Shown: piece after piece, positions 46,610-58,700 of the stretch
Layout: every line of letters begins with the position of its first letter
How positions within the stretch are numbered: position 1 is the stretch's first letter
From: Mermis nigrescens
Taxonomy: Eukaryota > Nematoda > Enoplea > Mermithida > Mermithidae
Assembly: GCA_036768485.1 (NCBI GenBank)
Contig: JAVLUZ010000415.1
Coordinates: 211,501 to 275,500, forward strand
DNA length: 64,000 nucleotides
Reading direction: 5' to 3'
Notes under the pieces: model-generated
What the model was told of the DNA's origin: nothing
The model's database searches: none
The model's input: the letters and a program-made list of their open reading frames with translations, nothing else
Made by a program: the position numbers and the translations under genes

Positions 46610-47350
46610 ATGCTCTTTAATTAATTTCATTCATAAAAGTTTCTTCAGTAAAAATTAAAAAAATACAACCGATTAATGTACACGATACGTGAAATATTTG
46701 CAATAAATACGACCTTTCTTACGAGTTCTGAACAAGGGATGCTGCCTATATTCTAAAAAAGAGATTAAAATTGGTGTTTCCTGCACAAGGTCTCTTGGTA
46801 TATTTGCAAAGACGGTCATTAAAAATTAATTGTTCATTGTACATTTGAATTTTAGTGTACTATAATATGTTACGGTCAGGTTTAAACTGGTTTATTCGAT
46901 TTTCCGTGGTGTAGTTTAGCAATACTAAAGGTTTTTGATGAAAAAGAATTGAAAAACTTTTATATACGACGCAAGGTGCCAGAAAATTTGATATTCTTAC
47001 CGTTTACAAGTAGAATTTGCGAGTTTCTATTCAGAAATACTTCAGTGGCGCGAAGCGCTATTAAATTCAGTCACGTTTATCGTCCTAAAAACGAATAAGA
47101 AAAAAGAACGAAACAGGGAAGTATTCAAATTTACATGAAACAATTGTGACGTAGGTATACGTCTTAATTTCAAGTCAAGCTTAAGTTTCCAATAGAAACC
47201 AGTGCAAATTAAAGATTAGTACGAAACACTGGAATACAGGCCCGTGACTCGTCCAAGGGGTGAGTTCAACTTAAATTAGTCTACATCTCGGAAAATTCGT
47301 CGGAATAGCCCAAAAAAACCGGATTTTTTGACGTTTTTTGACATGCTCTA
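46610..47350. other. Intergenic, with a decayed N-like segment
   Basis: Around 46790-47110 there are degraded N words and a GGCGCGAAGCGC hairpin half near 47047. Confidence 0.4.
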
Positions 47351-47366
47351 TCCATAAAGATATCAT

Positions 47367-47663
47367 AACATAGGTGCGCAAGGTAAAACTTTCAGGAGGG
47401 GTGGGTCAAAACCAAAGATTTGTGGATCAGCTAAGTGCTCCGTAAAAATGGTTATAAAGCTTTTTGGGCTCGGAAAAATTAGCTTAGCCCTTTTGGACTA
47501 AAAATAGCGATTTAGCCCTTTTGAAGCTGATAATTTGAAGATTTGACGACAAATACATGCGATTTTTTTCATCTTTCCGCGCATTATCTTACCTTTCAAG
47601 CTTTCTTCCGGCCAAGGGGTACGGGAAACGCCCCCACCCGCGCCCCTAAAATACGACCCTGCT
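47367..47663 (+). repeat. Family R fragment
   Basis: It starts AACATAGGTGCGCAAGG and ends CCGCGCCCCTAAAATACGAC. A tail with CATTATCTTACCTTTC and TTCCGGCCAAG recurs near 63460. Confidence 0.45.
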
Positions 47664-48115
47664 AGGATATCTTGATTAATTCATGCATTTGAACTCTAGC
47701 TGGAGGTTTATAATAAGCTGCTCATCTGCAACTCATCAAATTCAAGATATTTCATCAATGTAAATCATGTAAACGGAGTAAAAAGTGAAAATATGGAGGC
47801 GAAGGCCACTTTTTCGGCACGGACGATTGAGTACTATTTTATTTACCATTTGTCAAAACACTCTTAACTTTTGAGAACATCGTATGAGATACAAAAGCCA
47901 AAAAACGAGATTAACATAGAATACAAAATATGAAGAATCAAGAAACCCAGGACGCAGAAATTAGCGCCTTTTACAAGGAATTCCAGGGTAAAGACCTCAT
48001 TCGCCTAGAGCTTACGTATTTATACTAAATTTCAGATTCTGCTAACACCGAAACTGTAACTCATCAGCCACCTATTTTTTAACATTTCCAAATCGAAAAG
48101 ACATCTTCCCACACG

Positions 48116-48299
48116 CAGTGGCGGATCCAGGATTTTCCGAAGGGGGCGGTACCCCTAAGGGGGAAGGGGCGGAACCCTGACTTGGGCGGAAAAATTAGCC
48201 GTTTTAACCCGAAAATCGCTAAAAAATCCTCAATTTTGCGCACCATTTTTGGCCAATGGGGGGGGGGAGGGGGGCGGCCGCCCCCTAAATCCGCCCCTG
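48116..48299. mobile_element. MITE family M, copy 4
   Basis: Ends CAGTGGCGGATCCAGG and CCTAAATCCGCCCCTG. Flanks CCCACACG and CCCACACC (7 of 8). Confidence 0.9.
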
Positions 48300-48309
48300 C
48301 CCACACCGA

Positions 48310-49022
48310 CCAATGTTAATTCCGTTTCAAACATTTTCATTCCATATTTATTCATACATCCGACTTTCTACACAAAAATCGTTCGAGTGGAACTCTTTAA
48401 AATTTTTATCTAAAAACACCACAAAATTTTGGCGCAAATGAGGCTTTAAAAATCAAGATATTTCGGCGAGTGCCCTTTCGCCGAACTAATATCATTTTGA
48501 AATTTTGTAAGCTTTGTTTAAAGAGGTAAAATATTATTATTCGTCAAAAATTTTTGTGCTAAAATCGACCATTTAACGGTTGAAAAAAACAAAAATTACT
48601 CAAAATGCAATGAGCAACCAAGCTTCTAAAAATACAAATCAGCTTCTCACATAATAGCAAAATTTAGCCTAGGAACTTAGCCACAAAACATGTGACAGTA
48701 AAAACACCCTTAATCGAAGAGACATGGAAATCGTTTATTAATAATACACCTTATACACGCATAAGTATGTATACAGTTACAGAATACAAGAACATAATTA
48801 ATATACAGTCGAAGGATAAGCAATAAAAGTAATAAAGTAGTGCGCCCGCATGGGCGGCGCATAAGTTTTTGGGGTCCTGCGGGTCCAAAAAGTTTTATAG
48901 AGCAAAACATTGCCGAAAAATTGTCTAAAATACAATTTTTGGACGTTTCTGATTGGGCGTTAGAGACAAAAAAATGAATTCTGGGATATTTTGGATTCTA
49001 GGGATCCAGCCAGATTCCTCAC
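48310..49022. other. Intergenic sequence without supported features
   Basis: Nothing recognisable apart from AT-rich single-copy-looking sequence. Confidence 0.35.
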
Positions 49023-49030
49023 TCTGTGTG

Positions 49031-49211
49031 CAGTGGCGGATCCAGAATTTTACTAAGGGGGCGGTAACCCTAAGGGGGGCGGAACCCTGACTTGGGCAAA
49101 AAATTAGCCATTTTAAGCCGAAAATCGCTAAAAAATCGCTCAAAAATCCTTAATTTTGCGCACTATTTTAGGCCAATGGGGGGGGGGCGGCCGCTCCTGA
49201 ATCCGCCCCTG
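49031..49211. mobile_element. MITE family M, copy 5
   Basis: Ends CAGTGGCGGATCCAG and CTGAATCCGCCCCTG. Flanks TCTGTGTG and TCTGCGTG (7 of 8). It lies about 220 bp downstream of the TMEM230 stop codon. Confidence 0.9.
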
Positions 49212-49431
49212 TCTGCGTGTATTTGCAAAAATCCGCAGTAAAAAACCTTTTCTCCCAAAATAATTTCCCGCAAATTTTCAATTTTTCCAGTAGAAAAGGT
49301 GTTTGAGCAGAAGTTACAATTTTCTGCCATTCGCATGAAAAAAATTCAATTCTGATTTTCTGCGTAAATCGCACGAATTGTACATACTGTATAAGAAAAT
49401 GCGAGGCGAAGTGAATTAACGATCGATTTTT

Positions 49432-49564
49432 TCAATCGAAATCCGGAATATCATCAAAGCTGTAACCGTGTTGACCGGTGAAAGCGTAGTAGGCGATTCG
49501 AACATGATAAAAACCGGGGATGAAAATCAGCGAACCCAAAACGAGAACGGGCCAAACCCTATCG
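49432..49564 (-). CDS. TMEM230: TMEM230 exon 3
   Basis: The acceptor AGTATAG precedes 49564. It completes an Asn codon and reads [20 protein letters not shown] through DDIPDFD-stop (TGA). It contains the second membrane segment and the diagnostic C-terminus. Confidence 0.95.
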
Positions 49565-52500
49565 CTATACTAAATGCATTTTTAAATTTTATAAATTTGT
49601 TCAAATTTTAATTTTATTTTTGTTTATTCCAGTACCAGTTATTTATTTCTGCAATCATTTCTTATTTATTTCATTTTATTTACTTATTAATTTATTGACT
49701 TTATTTTATTTAATGTTGTTTCATTTAAATAAATTTCTAGATTTATAAATTTATAAATTATAAATTTATAAATTTCACGAGTTTTCGATGTGAAACAATT
49801 TTGCAATTTATTTGAACCGATTCTCTGAGTTTCATTCTTAAAAGCAAAAATAATAACGCAATATCGCAGAAAGTAATTTATGATCATTATTTAAGAAGCT
49901 TATGATTTATTTGTTATTATTTATTAATTATTATTTAAAAAAATTAAAAATTATCTAAAAAATTATATAAACTTATCATTTATTTTTTATTATTTATTAA
50001 TTATTACACTAATTTTTCCTAATATACTCCGTTAGCTCGTAAAAATTCAAAATTAAACAATTTTAAAATTTCGCGCATGAAAACGGGTGACGGTGCGAAA
50101 CAATTATTATTAACCTTTTTCTATGCCAGTCAAAACCCCGAAGGGACTATATTACTTTACACTAATGATTTACTTTACAACACGCTTTCGTTGGGATGAT
50201 CTTTCAAGTGCATAAAAATTGAAGTTTAAAGTTAAAACTTTTTAAAGTTTCATTCTTGGAGTCTAGCACATCACTTATTCTAAATTATTCACTAAATCAA
50301 TGAACGTCAATAAAGGAAATCCAGGCAACATAAAAACTTTTATGCTAAGTCTTGAACACTTAAAAATTTTAATTTTTACTTTTAAAACATTAAAATTCCA
50401 AAAAGCGTCAATAACCGACTAAATTTAAGAGAAACATCAACGCCTTAAAATTTTTTTCGTAAAAGTAGCTCCCAAAATATGCTCAGCTTTGTTGCCTGTT
50501 TTTTCCAACAATTCAATCGCATTCAAATTTCTTTTGCCTATTTAAACTTATTAGAAATTAAAAAATAGCAAACAAATTTCTTTGCCTATTTAAACTTATT
50601 TGAAATTAAAAAAACAGCATACAAATTTAACAATTTATTGAAAATTTTCGAAAAAAAATTTAGGAGCCATCCGCAATTTTTAGAACAAGTATATACGGAG
50701 ATAAACAGGTAATGTTCAAATTAATTACTATACAGAGCTAGCCTAGATTTATAAGCTTATCGCTCCATTAAAATTATACAAAATTGACAAATATCGAAAG
50801 TTTCGAAAAAATTCAGAAAGTTGCAGGAAGTATACTAATGACTTTAAATTAATTTTGATGTAAATTTAGCGATAAATCACTAGATTTTGTAAAAGTAAGA
50901 GAATAGCTAAAGGTGATTTGCTGCAAATATACGATAGTACAATGTAACGGCCTAAAGTTTTGGGTGGAGGGAGTCGGCTATTTTTAGAGGGGATTAGTGG
51001 CAGATTAAGATGAAGAGTGAGATTTCATGCCCTATCCTGATTTTTAGCAAAAACTTCGATTTTTTTGCCATTTCTGGCAAACATTGGAGGTTGTTTACCA
51101 TAAGTGGGCAGCACCAAAATTCTGGGGGTGCAAGATTTGTCAAAGGTCTAAAAATGGTCTTAAAAATGGTGGTGTGGCGAAAAAAGACCTTTCTCAACGT
51201 TTCTTAACGAGCACTATCCATTGGCATCTAAAAATTGCGAAAAAAAACAAAAAAAATTCAAAAATTGAATTCTTGGAAGGTATTTTGGTTTCTGGCGGGG
51301 AGGGGGGTATTCGGCCTTCTAGATGGGGAGTGCATACCCTCTACCCCACTACGCCTACGTGTGTTCTTCACCCTATACCTTCCCTAAAAATGGCTTATTA
51401 TCCTCTTAAAAAATTTTGAGGTGATTAATGTCTTGGGAAATTGCCTTATATGTTTGGCCAAAAATAACTAAAAAAAACACCCGAATATATCTTATAACAT
51501 CATGTTTTTACCAAAACTGGGGCTGAGGAGGAAGGACCGACTCTGTTTGGGGATATCTCCTAATCCGGGCAATAATCCATCCACAGAACGGGCTAGCACA
51601 AACGCTGGAGGGCTGAAGGGTCTATTTGGACGGGCTAATATAAAAAGTAGGGAAACAATTAAAAAATTTTCAGCAGAAATTTTCAGCCCATTAATCTCAG
51701 CGGACCAATCGACCTCTGTGAGCCCTAAATTGGCTAGTGCCCACGTATGCATCCAGGTATGTAACAAGGAGGATAACCCACACCCTCAAAGCATACATGT
51801 AACGGCTCTAAATTTTGGAGGGTCCCTGGCCATTTTAGGGGGAGGAGTGAATGACTTCCAATTTTTGATCAAAAAACGGCCAAAAACGCCTAAAACGACC
51901 AAAAAATTTAATTTGTTCCAAAAATGGGGAGTCAAACCTTTTCTGGCTTTGGGTGATGGGAGGAGGAACATCCGACTTTAGATGAGGAATCCCACATCCT
52001 CCTCTTGCCTGTATGCCTTAAAATCAGAAATTTTTCGAATCCCCTATGATTTTTGACGAAAACTTGTATTTTTTATCATTCTTAGGTGCTTTTTTGCCAT
52101 TTTTGGGAAAAAATTGAAGGTCATGTATATCGGTACTCCAACTTAAAAATGGCATGACCGGGACCCCTCACCAAAAGTTTCGAATCGTTACAAGTATGTA
52201 TACTAATGCCCTATTTCATGTATGCAGGAAGATAATATGTACACAATCAGGCCCGCATCCAGGATTTTTATTTCGGGGGGGGCCGAAAAATTTTTGAGGC
52301 CAGATATCCCGAGAACCATTAGGAGAGAGGCGAAAATAAAGGCAGTTTTGAACGTATCTCGGCGAGCTCTATACGACGGTGAAGAAAAATTTCAACGAAA
52401 AAATTTAAAAATTTTCAACTCTATTTCATATTGATATACAGCAAATTTATGATTTAAGCTGATTTCTCATCAGTTAATTGACGAATTATTTCTTAGCTCT

Positions 52501-53785
52501 TGCCTTTTACGCAATCATTATGCTTTACAGAGAAAAACAATACGGATAACGAATAAATCGGCGCCAGGCGCCAAAAGATTGACATACTCTGCATGTCAAG
52601 TTCAAATTTGAGCGGTTTTGAGCGGGTCAGGAGACAAAAAAACCTATATAAACAGCAAATACGGCGCGAAGCGCCGGAAAAATTTCATGTTTCCCATGTC
52701 AAACCTAAAATTTGACCTGTTTTGAGTGAGCTAGAAGGCAAAAACTATAGCTAAACGATGAATCCGGCGCAAAGCGTTAGAAAAAAATTGACATACTCTC
52801 TATGTCTAACTCAAATTTGAGCGATTTTCAGCGGTTTAGAAGACAAAACCTTATATAAACAATAAATCCGGCGCGCAGCGCCGGAAAATTTTGAGTTTAC
52901 TAGCTCAAAAGTACGCTAAAAACATGTTTTGGCGGTGTTTCAGACCCGCTTCGCCAATTTTTCATTTTTCCTTTGGGGGACCCTTGAGAAAAACAAAAAT
53001 TTTTCCCTATTTCTGGGGGGGCAGGCCTCCGCCCCCCTGGATACGGGCCTGTACACAATCCATGCTAATCGAATTTAAATCTTATAAAATTTGAAACCAT
53101 TCTAATCATGCATTCCAACAATGAATAATAAATATATCAATTGATAGAACAAGTATAAAAAGCGTATATGCAACAGCTTTTATAATTAAGGCTTTAGCAG
53201 CTAATTTCTTAGGTTTTTATTAAAAAACTCGAGCTTTATATATTGAAGTTTCGTCTATTACTTCACCTTCTCATCGATTATGCCGGTCATAATGAGTCCA
53301 CCAACGGCGAGTAATGCGGTTCCGAAAAGAAACAAAGTCGTAGCCAACAAAATGGCTTTCCAGGGAATTTTCGGTGGCGGGGCGGCATACTTCAAGGGGA
53401 TATAAAAATATTTTATCGAACAACTTACAAATTGACAATAATATGGCGAAGCAAAGAAAACACATATAAGTCTTAGCGGAAATTAGACTTTTTGTTAAAA
53501 AATTCAGAAACTACAGACAAATAACTTTACACTGCACAAGCCGCATCAGTGTAAAGCAGCCTAGTTTTTGGATTTCAGACTAAAATTTTAGTCAATTTCT
53601 ATTTAATCAAATCGTCACGACAACTATCACTTTACAAACGGACATCAGGTAAGCGCACGTCGTACCTGCATGTCAGAGAAACTATCGCTTGTCTTCAATT
53701 TCGTGTATTTGACTCGAGAATTAGGAGCAATTCGATTAACTTCTTCGCTGGCCGAATCGCCCTCCGCAAATGCCGACCTTCTCAT
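49432..53785 (-). CDS. TMEM230: TMEM230 (whole gene, 3 exons)
   Basis: Joining 53785-53666, 53389-53262 and 49564-49432 gives 381 nt, 126 aa, close to the usual ~120 aa. The protein is a small two-pass membrane protein of the DUF872 type, known in animals from secretory and recycling vesicles, endosomes and synaptic vesicles. Recognition rests on [20 protein letters not shown] in exon 2, then a luminal loop of family length, then [20 protein letters not shown] and the C-terminal [11 protein letters not shown] with the family's YDDIPDF tail. Predicted membrane segments are about residues 52-78 and 88-104. The cytosolic N-terminus carries [18 protein letters not shown]. The second donor is GTAATA at 53261; it gives the right loop length and phase, unlike the nearer GTGAAG. 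The 3.7-kb intron 2 holds family A, G and P elements. No regulatory site was identified. Confidence 0.95.
49565..50935. other. AT-rich TMEM230 intron 2, 3' part
   Basis: Low-complexity AT-rich sequence, especially 49600-50000. No element is recognised. Confidence 0.4.
50940..51085 (+). repeat. Family G fragment
   Basis: It starts AATGTAACGGCCTAAAG, the G-type end, and stops short of the A copy at 51099. Confidence 0.45.
51099..51363 (-). mobile_element. MITE family A copy (TMEM230 intron 2)
   Basis: From CATAAGTGGGCAGC to TACGCCTACGTGTG. Flanks TTGTTTAC and TTCTTCAC match at 6 of 8. Confidence 0.78.
51792..52015 (+). mobile_element. MITE family G, copy 1
   Basis: It starts CATACATGTAACGGCTC and ends CCTCTTGCCTGTATG. 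Flanks CCTCAAAG and CCTTAAAA (6 of 8). Confidence 0.78.
52248..53051. mobile_element. hAT-like element P, perfect 8-bp TSD, with tandem hairpin units
   Basis: Ends CAGGCCCGCATCCAGG and CCTGGATACGGGCCTG are inverted. Exact flanks TACACAAT lie at 52240-52247 and 53052-53059. Between about 52560 and 52880 are four ~100-107-bp tandem units, each centred on a hairpin such as CCGGCGCGCAGCGCCGG. Confidence 0.92.
53262..53389 (-). CDS. TMEM230: TMEM230 exon 2
   Basis: The acceptor CCCCTTGAAG precedes 53389. The exon reads [20 protein letters not shown] through [11 protein letters not shown] plus two bases, and donor GTAATA follows. It holds the first membrane segment. Confidence 0.95.
53666..53785 (-). 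CDS. TMEM230: TMEM230 exon 1
   Basis: The ATG at 53785 opens [20 protein letters not shown] and ends DSFSDMQ at donor CAG|GTACGA in phase 0. The length to the PPKIP motif agrees with the family. The 5' UTR upstream is not delimited. Confidence 0.9.
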
Positions 53786-53819
53786 GACCGTTGTAATTTT
53801 TTAAAGATGAATAAAGCTA

Positions 53820-54600
53820 GAAACATTGGTAAGCATTAAAACTATCATTCATAAAAATCATTATTAATTAAAAAACTTTAAAGAATGTAAATACAAGAAA
53901 ATTGTTAATATTTAAAAATCTACTAATTAATAGTTAAAAATAAATAATTACTTATCTATTCATTAAAAAATTAAAAATTATTACAAATAAATTTTGAAAA
54001 AATTTTAATAATTAAAAGATTATGTTAGCATGCACGCACATATCAGAAAATTCCAGCATCAGGAAATAAAAATCCAACAACGCAAAATACAAGACATGAA
54101 AAATAAAACTATTTCACAGAAGAAGCTGAAAGAATTAAAATGCACAATAAATATAAAATTTACCTCAGTGTTATAAGTAATATCGTTTAGGTTCAGAACG
54201 ATTATAATGGTTTTAAATTCAACTTAAATCCTTATTACGCTATATTAAATTTTTCAACTTGAATTATTTTTAATTAAGATTAAATTAAAATAAATGATAA
54301 AAAAGTGAAGTAGAAGACAAAAAAACGAATTGAAGCGTATGTGAGGGAATAAGGGATAACACTAATTTACATCGTTTTCGAACCAAGCGAGAATAACTTA
54401 TAAGCTAAAACAGTATTAATGGATTGTTGAGACAAAAAATTGAATAGAATTAGGGATTAATAAGGCGAATAGAGGGATAACAAGTGATTCACTGAAGCAA
54501 TGGTTCCATATAAAAGTAATAAGTAGGCAAGTCAAAGAAGTAACGATAACTCTACAGAGAAAAATAAAAATTAAGAAAATCTTTAACGGCACCTAGCGGC
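53820..54600. other. Upstream flank of TMEM230
   Basis: Very AT-rich. Promoter location is expected here but no element can be named. Confidence 0.35.
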
Positions 54601-54808
54601 AAAACCTTAGAGACGGAATTGAATTTCCAACCACTGATTAATTCACGATGCGTTCTTAATATGATGCAGAAGCAAAATCTATTTATACTAAATCACCTGA
54701 TCATTTACAGAAAAAATGATTCGATATACTTTAATCAGATTGTGCGATTCGAGTCAAGTGACTACGAACTTCCTAACTGGCATGTACTTTACGTGCCATG
54801 GGCGTATT

Positions 54809-55052
54809 CAAACATGGGCGTGGGAGGGTTGGGGGGTATGCGTGCCCCCAGAAGTTGAAATACCCCCCAGAAATCAAATTTTGAAATTTTTTTTCTGCTT
54901 TCTAGCAATTTTTTGATGCCATTGGATAGTGCTCGATGAGAAACGTCGAAAAATGGTGTTTTTTTCGCCATACGACCACTTTTAAGACCATTTTTTGACC
55001 TTTGAAAATTTTTTCACCCCCTCCCCCAGAATTTCGGTGCTGCCCACCTATG
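54809..55052 (+). mobile_element. MITE family A copy, perfect 8-bp TSD
   Basis: From CAAACATGGGCGTGG to GCTGCCCACCTATG. Exact flanks GGCGTATT lie at 54801-54808 and 55053-55060. Confidence 0.92.
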
Positions 55053-55414
55053 GGCGTATTCCCTATTATAATAGTTCAAAGCAGTTTAGAGGGGCAACAA
55101 ATTTAGCTTCAAATTCTGGACTTCCGTATCGTAAACGAAAAAGGCAAACAAAATAAATTGCCCTAGTACATACACCAAAACTTCCAAGTTTGGGGAATCA
55201 CGAAAAGAGAAAATTCCTATTCGAATCGAATATTTATTCGTTTTTAGTTTACTTAGGCGGAAGAAATGTCGGGTTTTGAAAGAAAAAAGCGATATTACTG
55301 AAATATTTCGGCTTTATCCCGCAATACTAATTGTTGGCACGAATACTGAAGCCCTAAAAAATGGCAGCCTAAAACTCGAACGAACATAAAGCAGGTCAAC
55401 GCATTGGCTAATAC

Positions 55415-55420
55415 TTTATT
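55415..55420 (-). terminator. Polyadenylation signal of TMEM70
   Basis: AATAAA on the minus strand, about 65 bp past the TMEM70 stop codon. Confidence 0.65.
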
Positions 55421-55484
55421 CATATATCACAACAAACAAAACGGGAACACGGAAAAAGCAACATAAATTAATCGATTTCGGCGT

Positions 55485-55734
55485 TTATGGCCGAATTTGT
55501 TTTTTATCCGGAAATTTTTCCGCCCTTTGGGCCGTTTCTTGTTCATTTTGATCGGCAGTTTCGTCGTCGAAAATTTCAGTCCCGTACGCCTCCATGTCGG
55601 AAAAGACGGCGCAATGATCCAAATCGGTGAAATATTTGGGAAATATGAGCAACGGGATGGCCGACCGCCCGATCACCACTGAACTAAACATGACCCCTTT
55701 TCGCGCCGGCGGATAAATGTCGGTCGATTTGAAC
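55485..55734 (-). CDS. TMEM70: TMEM70-like, last exon
   Basis: The acceptor CGTCTCAG precedes 55734. The exon completes Arg, reads FKSTDIYPPARKGVMFSSVV, and stops with TAA at 55487-55485. The region after the membrane hairpin matches TMEM70 in order and spacing. Confidence 0.88.
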
Positions 55735-58700
55735 CTGAGACGATTAACATACTTAATAATAAGCCCAAAATGTCATACTGGTTCTATTTTGGCAATTTTG
55801 GACAGAGTGGGCCATATAATTACCGAAATTACAAGTTCTGCGCTATTTGGTGAATAGTTTTCGGCTAAGGTTGAAAATGACCGCTATTTTAGTAAATTTA
55901 AACAAACTTGACGCGTGAGAAACATGATAATTTCTGACAAAACCAGAAAAAAACCGAATTTTCAGCCGAAATCTTAAACAAAAACAAATGAGGAGAATAG
56001 GCATCTGTTATGCATGTTTGTATATTAAAACAAGTAATGAACACTAACACTTTACTCGTATCCATACCTGGGCGTGGAGAGGGGGTTTGGGGATATGCAT
56101 CCCCCGAGAAACCAAAATAACCCCCAGAAATCAAAATACCCCCAGAATTCAATTTTTCGCAATTATTTTTTGATGCCAATGGATAGTGTTTGATGAAAAA
56201 CGTTGAAAAATTGTATTTTTTCGCCATACCGCCATTTTTCTACCTTTGAAAAAACCTTGCACCCCCAGCACATTGGAGCCGCCCACCTATGCTCGTATCT
56301 ATAAATGCGCAGCATGATCGATCTGAGTTGCGGCTCAAAAATTCAGCATTTTTGGGCAAAAATAACATCAAAAACTGGCATAAATGCTAAAATAGCGTTG
56401 AAACTAAATTATTTCATAGTTTCTAATCAATCTCAAGCACATTTGAACAAAATTGTCAATTTTCATTCATTTTTGGCCCTAATTTTGCCTCATTTTCTAA
56501 AAAAAACTTTCCGTTCTCAATTCTGGAGGTCAAGACCCCCAAAACCCCATTGTGCGCGTCTGCTCGTATCTCATCTTTCATCTTATTAGAATTACTATAT
56601 ATTGAATACCAGATCCAAAAGACTCAAGACTAATCATATTCTTACGATTAAGCGACATATAACATAATATAATACAACCTGATTCCCACAATTTATTATG
56701 TTGTACGCATCGGCGCTAATACATAAGATAGGTACGTAATTGTTTCAAGGAATTGTACAATTCCAATTTTTAAGTCATTAATCTTTCACTTTTCTATTTT
56801 TTTAATTTTTGAACATTTGCGACAACTTTTCACCATTCAAAGTTTCTATTTTTATCTTTTATTTCAATTTTTAAATTTTTCCTTCTGATCCAATTTAAGC
56901 GGTCAGTATTTTCAATGCAAAAAGGACGGCAGAGTAAGAGACGCGCACACGAGCGTTGATCAATAAACATGCAGTAAGTAGTTCAGTATAAATATTTCGA
57001 AATAATTTAAATTCTAAAAAAACGTTTTTATAATACAAGGCGGCGAAAAAATTGGCAAAATGTTGGTAGGACGAAACAATTAAAATATCGATGATTAATT
57101 GTACGTAAATACAATAAAAACGAGAGCGATACAAATAATAATAAAAATAAACTAGACCGTAGGCGTAAAAATTATTGACGCAAATAAAAATAAAATTAGA
57201 GAGACAAGGAAAACTAATTCAGTTATAATCTAACTACTGAAAAAATTAATAATTACGGACCTATTCTAAGCTGAACTTTAAATCACACGCGTCCAAGGGG
57301 AGATTGGTGTATTTAAATCTGGTCTGAAATTTCATATGTAGCTTCTCCATAATCGCTGTGATGAGTCCGGAAACTTTGGTAAACTCTAGAAGGTCACTTT
57401 ACTTCAGAAAAACTTAACCTAAGTGTACTGTAAATGTCGTGAAGAAACTTGAAATTTTTGACTTTTGAAAATTTTATGTAAACTTTTCGCACGGTATCAC
57501 CATAGGTGAGCGGCACCAAAATTCTGGGGGGGGAGTGCAAGCTTTTTCAAAGGTTAAAAAATGGCCTTAAAAATGGCGGTATGGTGAAAAAACACCATTT
57601 TTCAACGTTTATCATCGAGCACTATCCATTGACATGAAAAATTGCGTTAAAACACAGGAAAAAATTTCGAAAATTGAATTCTCGGGGGGGGGGCATTTTG
57701 GTTTCTGGGGGTATTTTGGTTTCTCGGGGACGCATACCCCCAAATCCCCCCACGCCCAGGTGTGGGTATCACTCTTTAATTAACCCTAAACGCTATTAGC
57801 TCACCCATAGATGCGCACGGTCAGGGTCAGCAGGGAAGGTGGGGGGGGGCGGGGTAAAATACAAGAAATCTAAACCAGTAAAATTAATGTTCATGATTAA
57901 TTTTGCTATTCAAATAACGAAAATGGTTCAAAATAGCGCAGTGGCGGATGTAGGATTTTCCATAAGGGGCGGTACACCAACTTTTCCAAAAACAGCCGAA
58001 AATAGGTCCGAAAATTTGCATTTCATCTGCGAAATAGCGTTATTTCGGCGTTTTACGTTGTCTGCTTTTATTTAAAATCGCATTTGGCGGATCACTGAAA
58101 ACTTGCTAAAGTAAAGCGAATGAGCCTTAAAATTTACAGCATTTAAGTCAGAACGTCGAAGAGTTTGAAAATTGGGCTTAAAACTAAGAGCACGTAAACT
58201 ATGCTGAAAAAGCCGTTTTTGCTCTCGAAATCGTCTGAAACCTATTTACTAAGCAAAAATATGGCTTTAGGACCACCTAAAATGCAAATAAACCTTAAAA
58301 ACATATTACCCAGCGCAGAGCGCAGACAAAATTTGAGAAATATGATTACTGACGGCCAATAATCATTGCAAATAACATATTCTTTCTTTATCTCACCAAT
58401 GATTCTTGGTCGATGAGGGCAGGGGGCGGTCGCCCCCCTCCTAGCCCTCCTAACATCCGCCCATGAAATAGCATATAAAACGCTTTTTCATGGCAAACGC
58501 TCTTTCAAGATAATATCGCATTTTAAAATCATTATTAGTTTATTTTGACATTATTCTATCGCTTTTAACCATACATGTTACGACTCGAAATCTTGAGTTG
58601 GGGGTCCCGGCCATTTCTAGACGGGCGGGGTAAAGGACCTCCAATTTTTGGCTAAAAACCGTCAAAAACGTCATAAACGGCCGAAAAATTCGATGTTTTC

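Noticed and set aside
51502..51981. 159-aa plus-strand open frame in TMEM230 intron 2
   Set aside because: It runs across a repeat-like segment ending GCCCACGTATG and into a family-G MITE, so it cannot be one protein. No domain is recognisable.
52560..52880. Regularly spaced palindromes read as a CRISPR array
   Set aside because: The repeats are ~103 bp tandem units with similar 'spacers' inside a eukaryotic transposon, next to intron-bearing genes. A CRISPR array is not plausible.
53256..53268. Donor GTGAAG directly after GAG AAG in TMEM230 exon 2
   Set aside because: It would leave exon 3 out of phase (immediate stop). The donor GTAATA five bases on restores phase and the usual loop length.
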